Shown here: positions 45,812 to 54,036 of the stretch, one piece after another
How positions within the stretch are numbered: the first letter of the stretch is position 1
Layout: each line of letters starts with the position of its first letter
Assembly (NCBI GenBank): GCA_900549995.1
Contig: URQQ01000015.1
Location: forward strand, 11,189 to 75,188
Reading direction: 5' to 3'
DNA length: 64,000 nucleotides
DNA from: an uncultured Lachnospiraceae bacterium
Lineage (GTDB): Bacteria > Bacillota > Clostridia > Lachnospirales > Lachnospiraceae
The notes under the pieces: model-generated
The model's input: the letters and a program-made list of their open reading frames with translations, nothing else
The model's database searches: none
Told to the model about the DNA's origin: nothing
Made by a program: the position numbers and the translations under genes

Positions 45812-47003
45812 GCGGCATATCTCCCTTCATTTTCTCCATAAGCCGGGGCAGAATCTCATAGATATCCGCCACAACCCCATAGTTGGCGATGTCGAAAATA
45901 GGTGCTGTTTTATCCGTATTGACCGCAATGATCATGTCACACCCTTTCATTCCTGCTGTAAACTGCACAGACCCAGAGATTCCCAGTGTGATGATCACTT
46001 TGGCACTGACCGTTCTGCCGGAGAGGCCGATCTGCCGCTTCGGCCCAAACCACCCTTTCTCCACAAGCGGCCTCGTACAGGCAATCTGTGCACCGATGTG
46101 TTCTGCAAATTCTTCAATCACCGAAAGATCCGACTGGCTTTTGACGCCCTTTCCCACCGCAACAATAATCTCCGCATCCGAAATATCTATTTCCTTTGGT
46201 TTCTCTGTCACTTCCAGAAGTTCCAGCCTGCTTTTTCTTTGTTCACTCGCAAGTTCCATATGAATCACCCTTGCATCACTGGCTGGCTTTTTGCATACCG
46301 CATTAAAAATGCCAGGACGGACAGTACAAAACTGCGGCCTGGTACCTGGTGTTATGATCTCTGCCATAATATTTCCGCCAAATGCGGGGCGTATCTGGCG
46401 TAAATCCGTATTTTCCTTCATCTCAAGACTTGTACAGTCTGCCGTAAGCCCTGTCCGAAATCTGGCCGCTGCCTTCGGTGCCAGCGATCTCCCCTGAACT
46501 GTGCCGCCTACAAGAACCGAAGACGGCTGTACTTTCCGTATGAAATCTTCCAAGGCATTCGTATAAGTATCAACATGGAATTCTTTGAGCTCAGCATAGT
46601 CATACACATATACCCGGTCCGCTCCATATTGAAGCAGTGTCTCTGCTGCTTTCTCTGTCTGATATCCCACCAGAACTGCATAGATGGGATGCCCGGTTAC
46701 TTTGGCTAATTCTCCGGCCTTTGTCAAAAGCTGAGGTCCGGACGGAAGAAGCTGGCCCCCGTACTGCTCTGCATAGACTGCAATCCCATTCCACTCTTCT
46801 TTCTTTACCGCTGTCTTCCCAGTCTCCTGCAAGATCAATGCACCGTCACTGCTCTTTAAGCACGCCCTGCACATTTTGCATTTTTCCCGGTCAAGAAACA
46901 GTTCTCCCTTCTCCTCATATAGCGCATGAAAGGGGCAGAGGGATACCAGCTGTTCGATTTTTTCTTCTGTCAAACGTTCCTGTTTTATTATGATTTCTGT
47001 CAC
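45801..47003 (-). CDS. lctC: Electron transfer flavoprotein alpha subunit with ferredoxin-like domain (LctC-like)
   Basis: A 400-residue EtfA with an N-terminal extension of about 70 residues holding four cysteines (CPFHALY, then CKMCRACLK) that can bind one [4Fe-4S] cluster. The body is a normal EtfA: SSVLVGGTVQGRSLAPKAAARF, and the FAD site in KGWFGPKRQIGLSGRTV, GISGSVQFTAGMKG and IIAVNTDKTAPIFDIANYG. Such an extension is known in bifurcating Etf proteins like LctC and CarE, where ferredoxin feeds in. The start is GTG at 47001-47003 after AGGAGGGAAAAA. It is 10 bases after etfB. Confidence 0.9.
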   Translation of the reverse strand: MTEIIIKQERLTEEKIEQLVSLCPFHALYEEKGELFLDREKCKMCRACLKSSDGALILQETGKTAVKKEEWNGIAVYAEQYGGQLLPSGPQLLTKAGELAKVTGHPIYAVLVGYQTEKAAETLLQYGADRVYVYDYAELKEFHVDTYTNALEDFIRKVQPSSVLVGGTVQGRSLAPKAAARFRTGLTADCTSLEMKENTDLRQIRPAFGGNIMAEIITPGTRPQFCTVRPGIFNAVCKKPASDARVIHMELASEQRKSRLELLEVTEKPKEIDISDAEIIVAVGKGVKSQSDLSVIEEFAEHIGAQIACTRPLVEKGWFGPKRQIGLSGRTVSAKVIITLGISGSVQFTAGMKGCDMIIAVNTDKTAPIFDIANYGVVADIYEILPRLMEKMKGDMPHVS

Positions 47004-47013
47004 TTTTTCCCTC

Positions 47014-47802
47014 CTATACCAGCTTTACTTCTTCTAACAGATGATACAATGTATCAGCCATCTCCGGTGCTGTTCCTGTCAGCAGTTTTTTCTCTTTTTT
47101 CCTCTCCGGCTGAAAGATACGTACGACCTGCGTCGGAGATGCCTCCAACCCATAATGGTCCGGATTCTGATCGTCAAGATCCTCTATGGTGAGTCTGTGA
47201 AGCCTCTTCTCCTGATACTGCTGTTTTCTCCGGTAAGACGGAAGCCGGGGCGTATTGATACGATCCCCGGTACATAACAGACAGGGAAGCGGAAGTTTCT
47301 CCACCCGGATATGCTCTTCTGTACTCGTCCTTACAACGATCTGTCCTGGTTCCACAATATCCGCCGACGTTACATGCGTCGTATGAGGAAGGTCCAGCCA
47401 TTCCGCCAGCTCTACACCGACCTGCGCTGTATCTCCATCCGTTGTCTGCCTGCCGCACATAACCAGATCTGCCTCTCCGGTCTTTTTCACAGCCTGTGAT
47501 AATGCGTAGCTGGTGGCAAGGACATCGGACCCGGCAAATGCCGGGCCGCTGATGATCCATCCTTCATCTGCTCCCATATAAATCGTCTCCAGCACCGCTT
47601 CTTCTGCCTGCGCAGGTCCCATAGTCAGTGTCTGTACTGTTCCGCCAAACCGTTCTCTCAAGGTGAGCGCCAGTTCAACTGCGTACAGATCATATGGATT
47701 CAGCTTACTGTCAGCCCCCTCCCTCCTGAGTACGCCTGTCTTTGGATCTGTTGTCACCTGATTCGATTCCGGCACCTGTTTCATACATACTAATATATTC
47801 AT
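47014..47802 (-). CDS. lctB: Electron transfer flavoprotein beta subunit (LctB-like)
   Basis: A 262-residue EtfB beginning MNILVCMKQVPES, with LNPYDLYAVELAL, LTMGPAQAEEAV and the CGRQTTDGDTAQVGVELAEWL segment that is typical of bifurcating EtfB proteins which bind a second FAD and NAD. Its start overlaps the 5'-nucleotidase stop (ATGA), with AAGGAAAAGCAGCAG as ribosome site inside that gene. Translational coupling therefore links lactate oxidation genes to the upstream surface nucleotidase. No lactate racemase (LctF) or LctA-type regulator is seen next to the operon. Confidence 0.9.
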   Translation of the reverse strand: MNILVCMKQVPESNQVTTDPKTGVLRREGADSKLNPYDLYAVELALTLRERFGGTVQTLTMGPAQAEEAVLETIYMGADEGWIISGPAFAGSDVLATSYALSQAVKKTGEADLVMCGRQTTDGDTAQVGVELAEWLDLPHTTHVTSADIVEPGQIVVRTSTEEHIRVEKLPLPCLLCTGDRINTPRLPSYRRKQQYQEKRLHRLTIEDLDDQNPDHYGLEASPTQVVRIFQPERKKEKKLLTGTAPEMADTLYHLLEEVKLV

Positions 47803-50153
47803 CTGCTGCTTTTCCTTTTTCTCAATGCGACCACTGCACCGCTGATCCCAGCCAGTGAAAGAAGCAGATAGAATCCAACATTTGCCTCATCTCCTGTTTT
47901 GACACTGCCGGTTTTTACAGTACCATTCTTTGTCCCATCTGTCTTCACATTGTTCTCTGACGCCGTGATCTTGATTGCCGTCTCTTTGCTGCTCTCATTG
48001 TAATTGCCATCTCCCAGATAACTGGCAGATATTGTGTGGTTTCCCACGGACAGCTTTGGCAGCTCTGCCAGCACCTGTCCATTTGAGTCAAGCTCTGTTT
48101 TGATTTCTGTCTTTCCATCTATTACAAACTGAACATTTCCTGTCGGGGTTACACCGGCACCCTCTTTTGAAACTGCTGCTTTGACCGCCGGCTTTGATTC
48201 TGCGGTATAGGTAAGCTCCAGGCTTGTTTCCGCTTTTTGTATCTGTATGGAAACCTGGGCAGAAACCTCTTCATACTGTTCATTTCCTGCCATCACAGCC
48301 GTAATGGCTGCTTCTCCTGCACCGTTAATTGATACGGCACCCGCACCATCCACAGACACAATCCGCTCATCAGAACTTGCAAAAGTAACAGCTCCTTGCG
48401 TACTTCCTCCGGATACAGCTAATGTGCACCCCGTCCCCCCGTAGACAAAGGGGCCTTCTGCGCCACTGATCATAAGCGCTTCCTGGCTATGCTTTTCATT
48501 CGTTTCCAGCAGGCGCGCTCTCTCAATTCCTTCCAGCACCACCGCCTCCGGCTGGCTTAAATAGGACCCCAGCGCATCTTCACATGCCTCGTATTCATGA
48601 ACATTTGATTTTCCTTCAAACTGCGGATAATCTTCCGTATCATTTGGCAGGTAGTTATTCATTGCAACCATATAGGTTCTGTCCCCATCTATTGCTTCTC
48701 CCTGCACCAGCGCACTGATGATTCTGCTGCCTGCTTCCAGAGAAGGATTATATTTGATCTCCATTCCGCCAACCTGAAGTACATTCCCGCTGTTCGCCGG
48801 CCAGCCGTCATAATCCCCTTTTTCATTCGCCTCTATGTTCGTTCTCATAATCTCCAGGGAAGTTTCCAACATCTCCAGAATTTCCTTCCCGCTCAGCTCT
48901 TTTGTCACAATATAATTGCCGTAAGGCGACACATCCAGAACATTCTGATAGGTAACCTCACCTTTCGGGATCGAAGCACGGATCCCTCCGGCATTCTCAA
49001 ATGCAATGTCCGCTCCGGTTGAAAGAAGATACGCTTCCGTCACTGCACGCCCCATCGTCGTCTCGCCAATTCTTATATTCTCCCATACTCCGTCCAGATC
49101 CTCGGGCGCATAGCCAACCGGCTGAGAGAGCATTGTTTTCTGTCCCTCTGCGATACTATCCAGAAGCGACTGTACCGACGGATCTGCTCCAAGCGCTTTG
49201 CCTGTATCATAATCAATCAGATTTTCTAAAACTTTAGCGTCCCCAGCAAGATTGCCATCCGCATCCAGAGAGCACTCTATCTTTACATTTCCGAAATTCC
49301 ACAGGTTGTATCCTGTCTCCACTACCAAAGCTGTCTTCCCATCGGGCCTTGTAACCGCCTCATTCACCGTCGTATGTTCATGCCCTGCAAGCCACAGATC
49401 TACTCCATCCGTCACAGACGCCAGACCTTTTGGGTCAATACAGTGCGCCATGCCGATCACGATCTGGCATCCCTGCTCCTTCAGCTCACTGGCTGCTTTT
49501 TGGGAATACTCTGCCATATCTGTAAATTCCAGTCCTTCCACGTTGCCCGGAGCAGTCGCATTGTAAATGGCAGGGTCAATCACCCCGAAGACACCTATTT
49601 TCAATGTCTTCCCATCTTTTGTAACTTCCTTTGTCAGATACTCCTGATCAAAAAACATACTTCCATCTTCATTGACCACATTGCCTGCCAGAATCGAGAA
49701 CTGCCCGCTTCCGTTTCCCCTCACAATATTTTCCAGTTCCAGAAGCCGGTCCTTCCCATAGTTCCAGTCATGATTTCCCGCTGTCATGGCATCATATCCA
49801 CAGGCACCGAGAAGCCTTGCCACAGACTCCCCTTTCACAAGCGTCGCGATCGACAGCCCGTGGAACGTATCTCCGGCGTCCAGCACCAGTGACAAATCCA
49901 TTCCATCGGAAGCTTCATCAATATAAGTTTTCACCTTCGGAAGTCCGATGACCTGATTCCAGTCATCCTCCTGAATTCTCGCATGGATATCATTCGTATG
50001 CACTACATTCACAAGAAACTCTGTAGTATCTCCTGCCTCTGCATCCGTACTGTAAGTATCTGTATCATTTTCCCCGGCATAAACCATGCCGGACATCATG
50101 CCAAGGATCAGACATACAGACAGCAGGATCCCCATCATCTTCTTTTTCATCAT
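47799..50153 (-). CDS. Surface 5'-nucleotidase / metallophosphatase with Ig-like repeats and C-terminal anchor
   Basis: A 784-residue secreted enzyme. A signal peptide covers about residues 1-26 (MKKKMMGILLSVCLILGMM ... VYA). The metallophosphatase domain has VVHTNDIHAR, DAGDTFHG, AGNHDWNYG and AGHEHTT; the 5'-nucleotidase C-terminal domain has FENAGGIRASIPKGEVTY and DVSPYGNYIV. Two Ig-like stretches follow (about 575-740, including SSDERIVSVDGAG and ASYLGDGNYNES). The C terminus VKTGDEAN plus a hydrophobic helix and RKRK tail is a TGD-type wall anchor, not a canonical LPXTG. It would release nucleosides and phosphate from nucleotides outside the cell. It is 10 bases after the lipoprotein gene. 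Confidence 0.87.
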   Translation of the reverse strand: MMKKKMMGILLSVCLILGMMSGMVYAGENDTDTYSTDAEAGDTTEFLVNVVHTNDIHARIQEDDWNQVIGLPKVKTYIDEASDGMDLSLVLDAGDTFHGLSIATLVKGESVARLLGACGYDAMTAGNHDWNYGKDRLLELENIVRGNGSGQFSILAGNVVNEDGSMFFDQEYLTKEVTKDGKTLKIGVFGVIDPAIYNATAPGNVEGLEFTDMAEYSQKAASELKEQGCQIVIGMAHCIDPKGLASVTDGVDLWLAGHEHTTVNEAVTRPDGKTALVVETGYNLWNFGNVKIECSLDADGNLAGDAKVLENLIDYDTGKALGADPSVQSLLDSIAEGQKTMLSQPVGYAPEDLDGVWENIRIGETTMGRAVTEAYLLSTGADIAFENAGGIRASIPKGEVTYQNVLDVSPYGNYIVTKELSGKEILEMLETSLEIMRTNIEANEKGDYDGWPANSGNVLQVGGMEIKYNPSLEAGSRIISALVQGEAIDGDRTYMVAMNNYLPNDTEDYPQFEGKSNVHEYEACEDALGSYLSQPEAVVLEGIERARLLETNEKHSQEALMISGAEGPFVYGGTGCTLAVSGGSTQGAVTFASSDERIVSVDGAGAVSINGAGEAAITAVMAGNEQYEEVSAQVSIQIQKAETSLELTYTAESKPAVKAAVSKEGAGVTPTGNVQFVIDGKTEIKTELDSNGQVLAELPKLSVGNHTISASYLGDGNYNESSKETAIKITASENNVKTDGTKNGTVKTGSVKTGDEANVGFYLLLSLAGISGAVVALRKRKSSR

Positions 50154-50163
50154 ATTCTCTCCT

Positions 50164-52275
50164 TTATTTTACAGCCAGAATTACAGCCACTGTAATACAG
50201 CCTTCTTCTTCCGCCAGGTTCATATCCCCCGACGCATCTGCCGTGACACGGAGTTCGTAAATGCTTTTTTCATTCATTTTCTCCTGCTTTTCTACTTCAC
50301 GGCCTTTTTCATCTGTAAGAACGAGATTGTCTATTCTTTCCAGAGTCCTGTCACTCTTCATGTAATATCCGACATACTCTCCCTTTGTTTTGTCAAGCCC
50401 GTTGACACAGAACGCAACCGTGCTTTCATCCCCTGCATCTTCTACCGTAACAGACTGCAGATAGGTGGCGGGTGTCCCCTCGCTGCCGGACGCAGTTCTG
50501 AACTCTTCATCACTTAGAACCGCTCTTGTCATTTTCGTAATATCAAGCTTCTTCTCAGGCTCATCCGGAAGATAGGCAAATCGATCCTGCAGGCGCACAA
50601 GGATCTGCGAATTGGTCGGACAGTAGACGGAATTTCCATTGTCTCCCTGCATGATTCCCACCGCTATATTGTTATATTTCTCCTCATCAGACACCGGTTC
50701 CCACAGAACCGTCTCTCCGGTATCATAGTCCAGCGCAAAGAATCCCCATTCTGAGGTTGACTCATCCTGCGTGTATCCATAATAATATCCTGTACCCGTA
50801 GAGTATTTAATCATACAGGTATCTTTCAAATCCTCCCGGCACCATACGCTCTCGGCCTGATAGGATCCATCTTCTTTCTTTATAATATCCACCCGCTCTA
50901 CCCCGGGCATCAGATAAGAAGATCCCTTCTCTCTCCAATTATCATCATAGAGATTATTAAATGACTGGATCGACGAATCCGCATCCGGATTGAAAATATC
51001 CGCATTCCCCGCTCCATACCAGTTGCATATAAGAACTGAAATTTTCTGCTCATCCGGCGAATATACACTGATAGAATTCTCCACCGAGACAGTTACCTGA
51101 TCCCCCAGTTCCAGTACGGGCATTGTAACTGCCGTTTCTCCTGTTTTTACATCCACCGCAATCAATTCCACTGTATCCTGATTATCAGTAAACAGAACAA
51201 GATCATTGGTCAGCGTCGGAGAACTTCCGCCGCCCCAGGCAAGCCCTGCCCCAGTGATCTGTGAATCCTCCTGTGCCGCTTTCCCTCCGGAACTTTCATA
51301 AGGCACTTTCCACCGGACATTCACTGTGCCTTCTTTTGCTTCCAGCAGATAACACGCCTGGTTCGTCAGTATGACACAGCCTTCCGGATGCGCTGCCATT
51401 CCATTCTCTGCGTTCTCTCCTTCTGCAAGCTTCATATAATGGAGATACTCCTCCGGGTTCAAATTCGTCTCCCCTGCCATGTACCGCTCTATATACTCCC
51501 GATCCAGATATCCCCAGAATCCCGCTTTACTGTATGCGGGATTCTTGTGAAATCCGCCAGTCACAAACCAGAGATTCCCCTGATAATCATAAGCAAGACT
51601 CAGAAGATTCTGGTCAATTTCTTCCCCCAGAGCCTTCACAGCCCCCGATACAATATCTACATCCAATGCCTTGTGAAATACCGGAAGTACCTCTCCGTTC
51701 TCATCTGATGTCTGGATCATAACGACATGTCCATGGGTGGTCGGGCCGACAAGGTAATTATCTTTGTCCACAAAAGAATACGATATCTGAATTCCATATT
51801 TTGCTCCATTGTCATCAAAATACGGCTGGAACTTCCCTTCCATGTTCAGCTCAGGACTGTCCATATCCCGGATGGCAATTCCCCCGGAAATCACAGTTCC
51901 ATCCTCCATCAACTGACTGTACGGAGCAATTGCCCTTCCATTATTATCATAAAAAAAAGCCGGAGGTGCGTTAGGGCTGTCCTTAGCTACACCCTCAAAC
52001 AACTCCGGATGGATTCCAAGCGGCATTGTTTTAGCTGTCACATCCGAATTATAAATATCATTATGTATATTCGCCTCTTCTGTAGACAGGTATGGATTAG
52101 GTACCAGTTCATTTGCATCTGTCCATCTCGGTACAAGCGCGTCGCTCTCAATAACTTCTGCCTGCGAGGAACCTTTCTTCTGTTCCGCAGACGACTGTTT
52201 CTGGCTGGAGCACCCGCTGCACAGCATCGTTAATGCTGCACACATTGAAATGCCTGTTATTATTTTCTTGTTCAT
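50164..52275 (-). CDS. Large predicted lipoprotein of unknown function
   Basis: A 703-residue exported lipoprotein. The signal MNKKIITGISMCAALTMLCSGC ends in a lipobox-like CSGC, followed by a Ser/Lys/Glu-rich linker. The mature part has repeated beta-rich blocks with GNLWFVTGG, GYLDREYIE, GGGSSPTLTNDLVLFTD, ELIAVDVKTGE and FFALDYDTGETVLW, which suggests a beta-propeller resembling PQQ/quinoprotein-like or arylsulfotransferase-like folds. No catalytic motif was identified. The ATG at 52273-52275 follows AAAGGGAGAAGTTG; a longer frame upstream lacks one. It seems to be the first gene of a six-gene transcript running through the nucleotidase to lctP. Confidence 0.75.
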   Translation of the reverse strand: MNKKIITGISMCAALTMLCSGCSSQKQSSAEQKKGSSQAEVIESDALVPRWTDANELVPNPYLSTEEANIHNDIYNSDVTAKTMPLGIHPELFEGVAKDSPNAPPAFFYDNNGRAIAPYSQLMEDGTVISGGIAIRDMDSPELNMEGKFQPYFDDNGAKYGIQISYSFVDKDNYLVGPTTHGHVVMIQTSDENGEVLPVFHKALDVDIVSGAVKALGEEIDQNLLSLAYDYQGNLWFVTGGFHKNPAYSKAGFWGYLDREYIERYMAGETNLNPEEYLHYMKLAEGENAENGMAAHPEGCVILTNQACYLLEAKEGTVNVRWKVPYESSGGKAAQEDSQITGAGLAWGGGSSPTLTNDLVLFTDNQDTVELIAVDVKTGETAVTMPVLELGDQVTVSVENSISVYSPDEQKISVLICNWYGAGNADIFNPDADSSIQSFNNLYDDNWREKGSSYLMPGVERVDIIKKEDGSYQAESVWCREDLKDTCMIKYSTGTGYYYGYTQDESTSEWGFFALDYDTGETVLWEPVSDEEKYNNIAVGIMQGDNGNSVYCPTNSQILVRLQDRFAYLPDEPEKKLDITKMTRAVLSDEEFRTASGSEGTPATYLQSVTVEDAGDESTVAFCVNGLDKTKGEYVGYYMKSDRTLERIDNLVLTDEKGREVEKQEKMNEKSIYELRVTADASGDMNLAEEEGCITVAVILAVK

Positions 52276-52360
52276 CAACTTCTCCCTTTCCTCATGGGTG
52301 TACTGCAGACATGCAATCCAGCAAAATATGAATGGTACAGCACACCAGGCTGTTTTTATA

Positions 52361-52430
52361 ATTATACCTTTACAGATTGGGAGGAATCCACTTTCTGGCA
52401 GGAACGTCAATTTTCTGGCAGGAACGTCAA
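52361..52430 (-). promoter_or_regulatory. Promoter with 20-bp tandem direct repeats upstream of the lipoprotein-lct transcript
   Basis: On the minus strand a -10 TATAAT (52361-52366) lies 17 bases from a weak -35 GGATTC (52384-52389). Directly upstream are two copies of the 19-base sequence at 52392-52410 and 52412-52430, identical and with a 20-base period. Repeats abutting a poor -35 suggest an activator site. Confidence 0.6.
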
Positions 52431-52503
52431 TGATGCGTCCTTTTGTCTTTTAAGCCACAGGCAATCGGTACACTTCTTTGAACTCTCCAATGATCGGCTC
52501 CAA

Positions 52504-52538
52504 TAAAAAAAGATGGTTATTATAAACCATCTTTTTTA
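52504..52538. terminator. Bidirectional terminator after the GH32 gene
   Basis: AGATGGTT (52511-52518) pairs with AACCATCT (52525-52532) with an A-run on the left and a T-run on the right. It ends the GH116-GH32 operon on the minus strand. Confidence 0.8.
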
Positions 52539-54035
52539 CTGTATGCCACTTCTGCATACCTGCTTCTCTTCCCTGAAATTCAACATATCCATGACTTCAA
52601 TCAGCTTTACAGTTCCAGTTTCCCCTGGGCTTTGAACCCAGCATTTTACCTGTTTTTCTTCTGGATATACATTAAATGTCATACATGTTTCTCCCTGATT
52701 GATATATATTTCTATACTGCTTTTATCTACGGCAATCAGAAGTTCCAGGTTATGCTTCACAAATCTTACAGCGCAGCTTACCGTTCCTCTTCCATAGACA
52801 TCCGCATTGCTCTTATCAAAGATTAACTCTTTCTTTGCGATATCGATAGTTATCACGGCTTCTTCATCCTCATGGCTCATCAATCCGAATCTGATCTCCT
52901 TTGCGCCAACTTCTCTTTCATCTATCATCACCTTGAGCATATAGGAATTCATCCTGTTCGTGGGCAGTTCTATTTTCTGATTTTCCTTAAGCTGAACCTG
53001 CAATAATGTAGATATTTTTTCTCTGAGGACATTCAGTTCTTCTACCGGGTAAAATTTAAGCTGCCCTGATTCGGTAAGTGTTACCCTTCGCGGAATACTT
53101 AAAGCCCCCCTCCAGTTCTCCGTACTTGTAGGTCCAAACCCATCACACCACGGCATCCAAAGCCACCCATTCTGCCAGCCAATCGTCACTCGGTTTCCAT
53201 ACCTGTCCAGAAAAGACTGCGGTGCATAATAATCAAATCCCTGATCCATATTACCATAAGTTTCGACTTGATACTGCCCACTCTCGAAATCCATTGTTCC
53301 AACACAGTACATCGCCTTATTATTATGCGGATGCTTCATCGGTGAACAGGTTAAGATCCACTTATCACCCAGCGGATAGAAATCCGGACATTCAAACATG
53401 GTACCCAGCAAATTCCTTGATTCCAATATACTGCTTTTATAATTCCAATGATAGAAGTCCTCTGATTCATATAACAATACGCGCCCGTCCCCATCAAGTT
53501 CAGGATTTCCAACGGATGCGCCTACGACCATATACCACTTATCATGATAAGAAAAAACCTTCGGATCACGGAAGGCTTCCGTAATACCTTCCGGAGGAGT
53601 TTTTATCACAGGATTATCTGCATATTTTTTAAAATGAACACCATCTTCTGACGATGCCATGCATTGTGTCTGTACGACCTTGCCATTCTCATGCTGTGTT
53701 GCAGTATAGAAAAGATATAATATTCCATCCTTTTCTATCGCACTTCCCGAGAAACAACCGCCTTCTGCATCATCATCATATGCTTCATCCGGAGTCAGTG
53801 CAATTGGGAGATCTTCCCAATTTACCATATTTTTGCTTACTGCATGTCCCCAATGCATAGATGCCCACTCACAATGTTTCGGATTATATTGATAGAACAA
53901 ATGATACCATCCTGCATAATATATAAGGCCATTTGGATCATTCAGCCAGCCATACGGAGCTGTAAAATGGTAGTCAGGCCGCCATTTTACACCTTCCTTC
54001 TTTTCTCTTTGATTTGTAATAAATGCCTCGATCAT
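52536..54035 (-). CDS. Glycoside hydrolase family 32 (fructosidase/sucrose hydrolase)
   Basis: A 499-residue GH32 enzyme. The nucleophile aspartate is in WLNDPNG, the stabiliser in FRDPKVF and the acid/base glutamate in FECPDFY; QYNPKHCEWASMHWGHAVS is the usual second motif. A C-terminal beta-sandwich follows from about residue 350. It has no signal peptide, so it acts on fructose-containing substrates, such as sucrose or short fructo-oligosaccharides, after import. It is one base after the GH116 gene, with its AAGGTGAACTAGT site inside that gene. No sucrose PTS is present; uptake would be by the ABC transporter of the same operon. Confidence 0.9.
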   Translation of the reverse strand: MIEAFITNQREKKEGVKWRPDYHFTAPYGWLNDPNGLIYYAGWYHLFYQYNPKHCEWASMHWGHAVSKNMVNWEDLPIALTPDEAYDDDAEGGCFSGSAIEKDGILYLFYTATQHENGKVVQTQCMASSEDGVHFKKYADNPVIKTPPEGITEAFRDPKVFSYHDKWYMVVGASVGNPELDGDGRVLLYESEDFYHWNYKSSILESRNLLGTMFECPDFYPLGDKWILTCSPMKHPHNNKAMYCVGTMDFESGQYQVETYGNMDQGFDYYAPQSFLDRYGNRVTIGWQNGWLWMPWCDGFGPTSTENWRGALSIPRRVTLTESGQLKFYPVEELNVLREKISTLLQVQLKENQKIELPTNRMNSYMLKVMIDEREVGAKEIRFGLMSHEDEEAVITIDIAKKELIFDKSNADVYGRGTVSCAVRFVKHNLELLIAVDKSSIEIYINQGETCMTFNVYPEEKQVKCWVQSPGETGTVKLIEVMDMLNFREEKQVCRSGIQ

Positions 54036-54036
54036 A

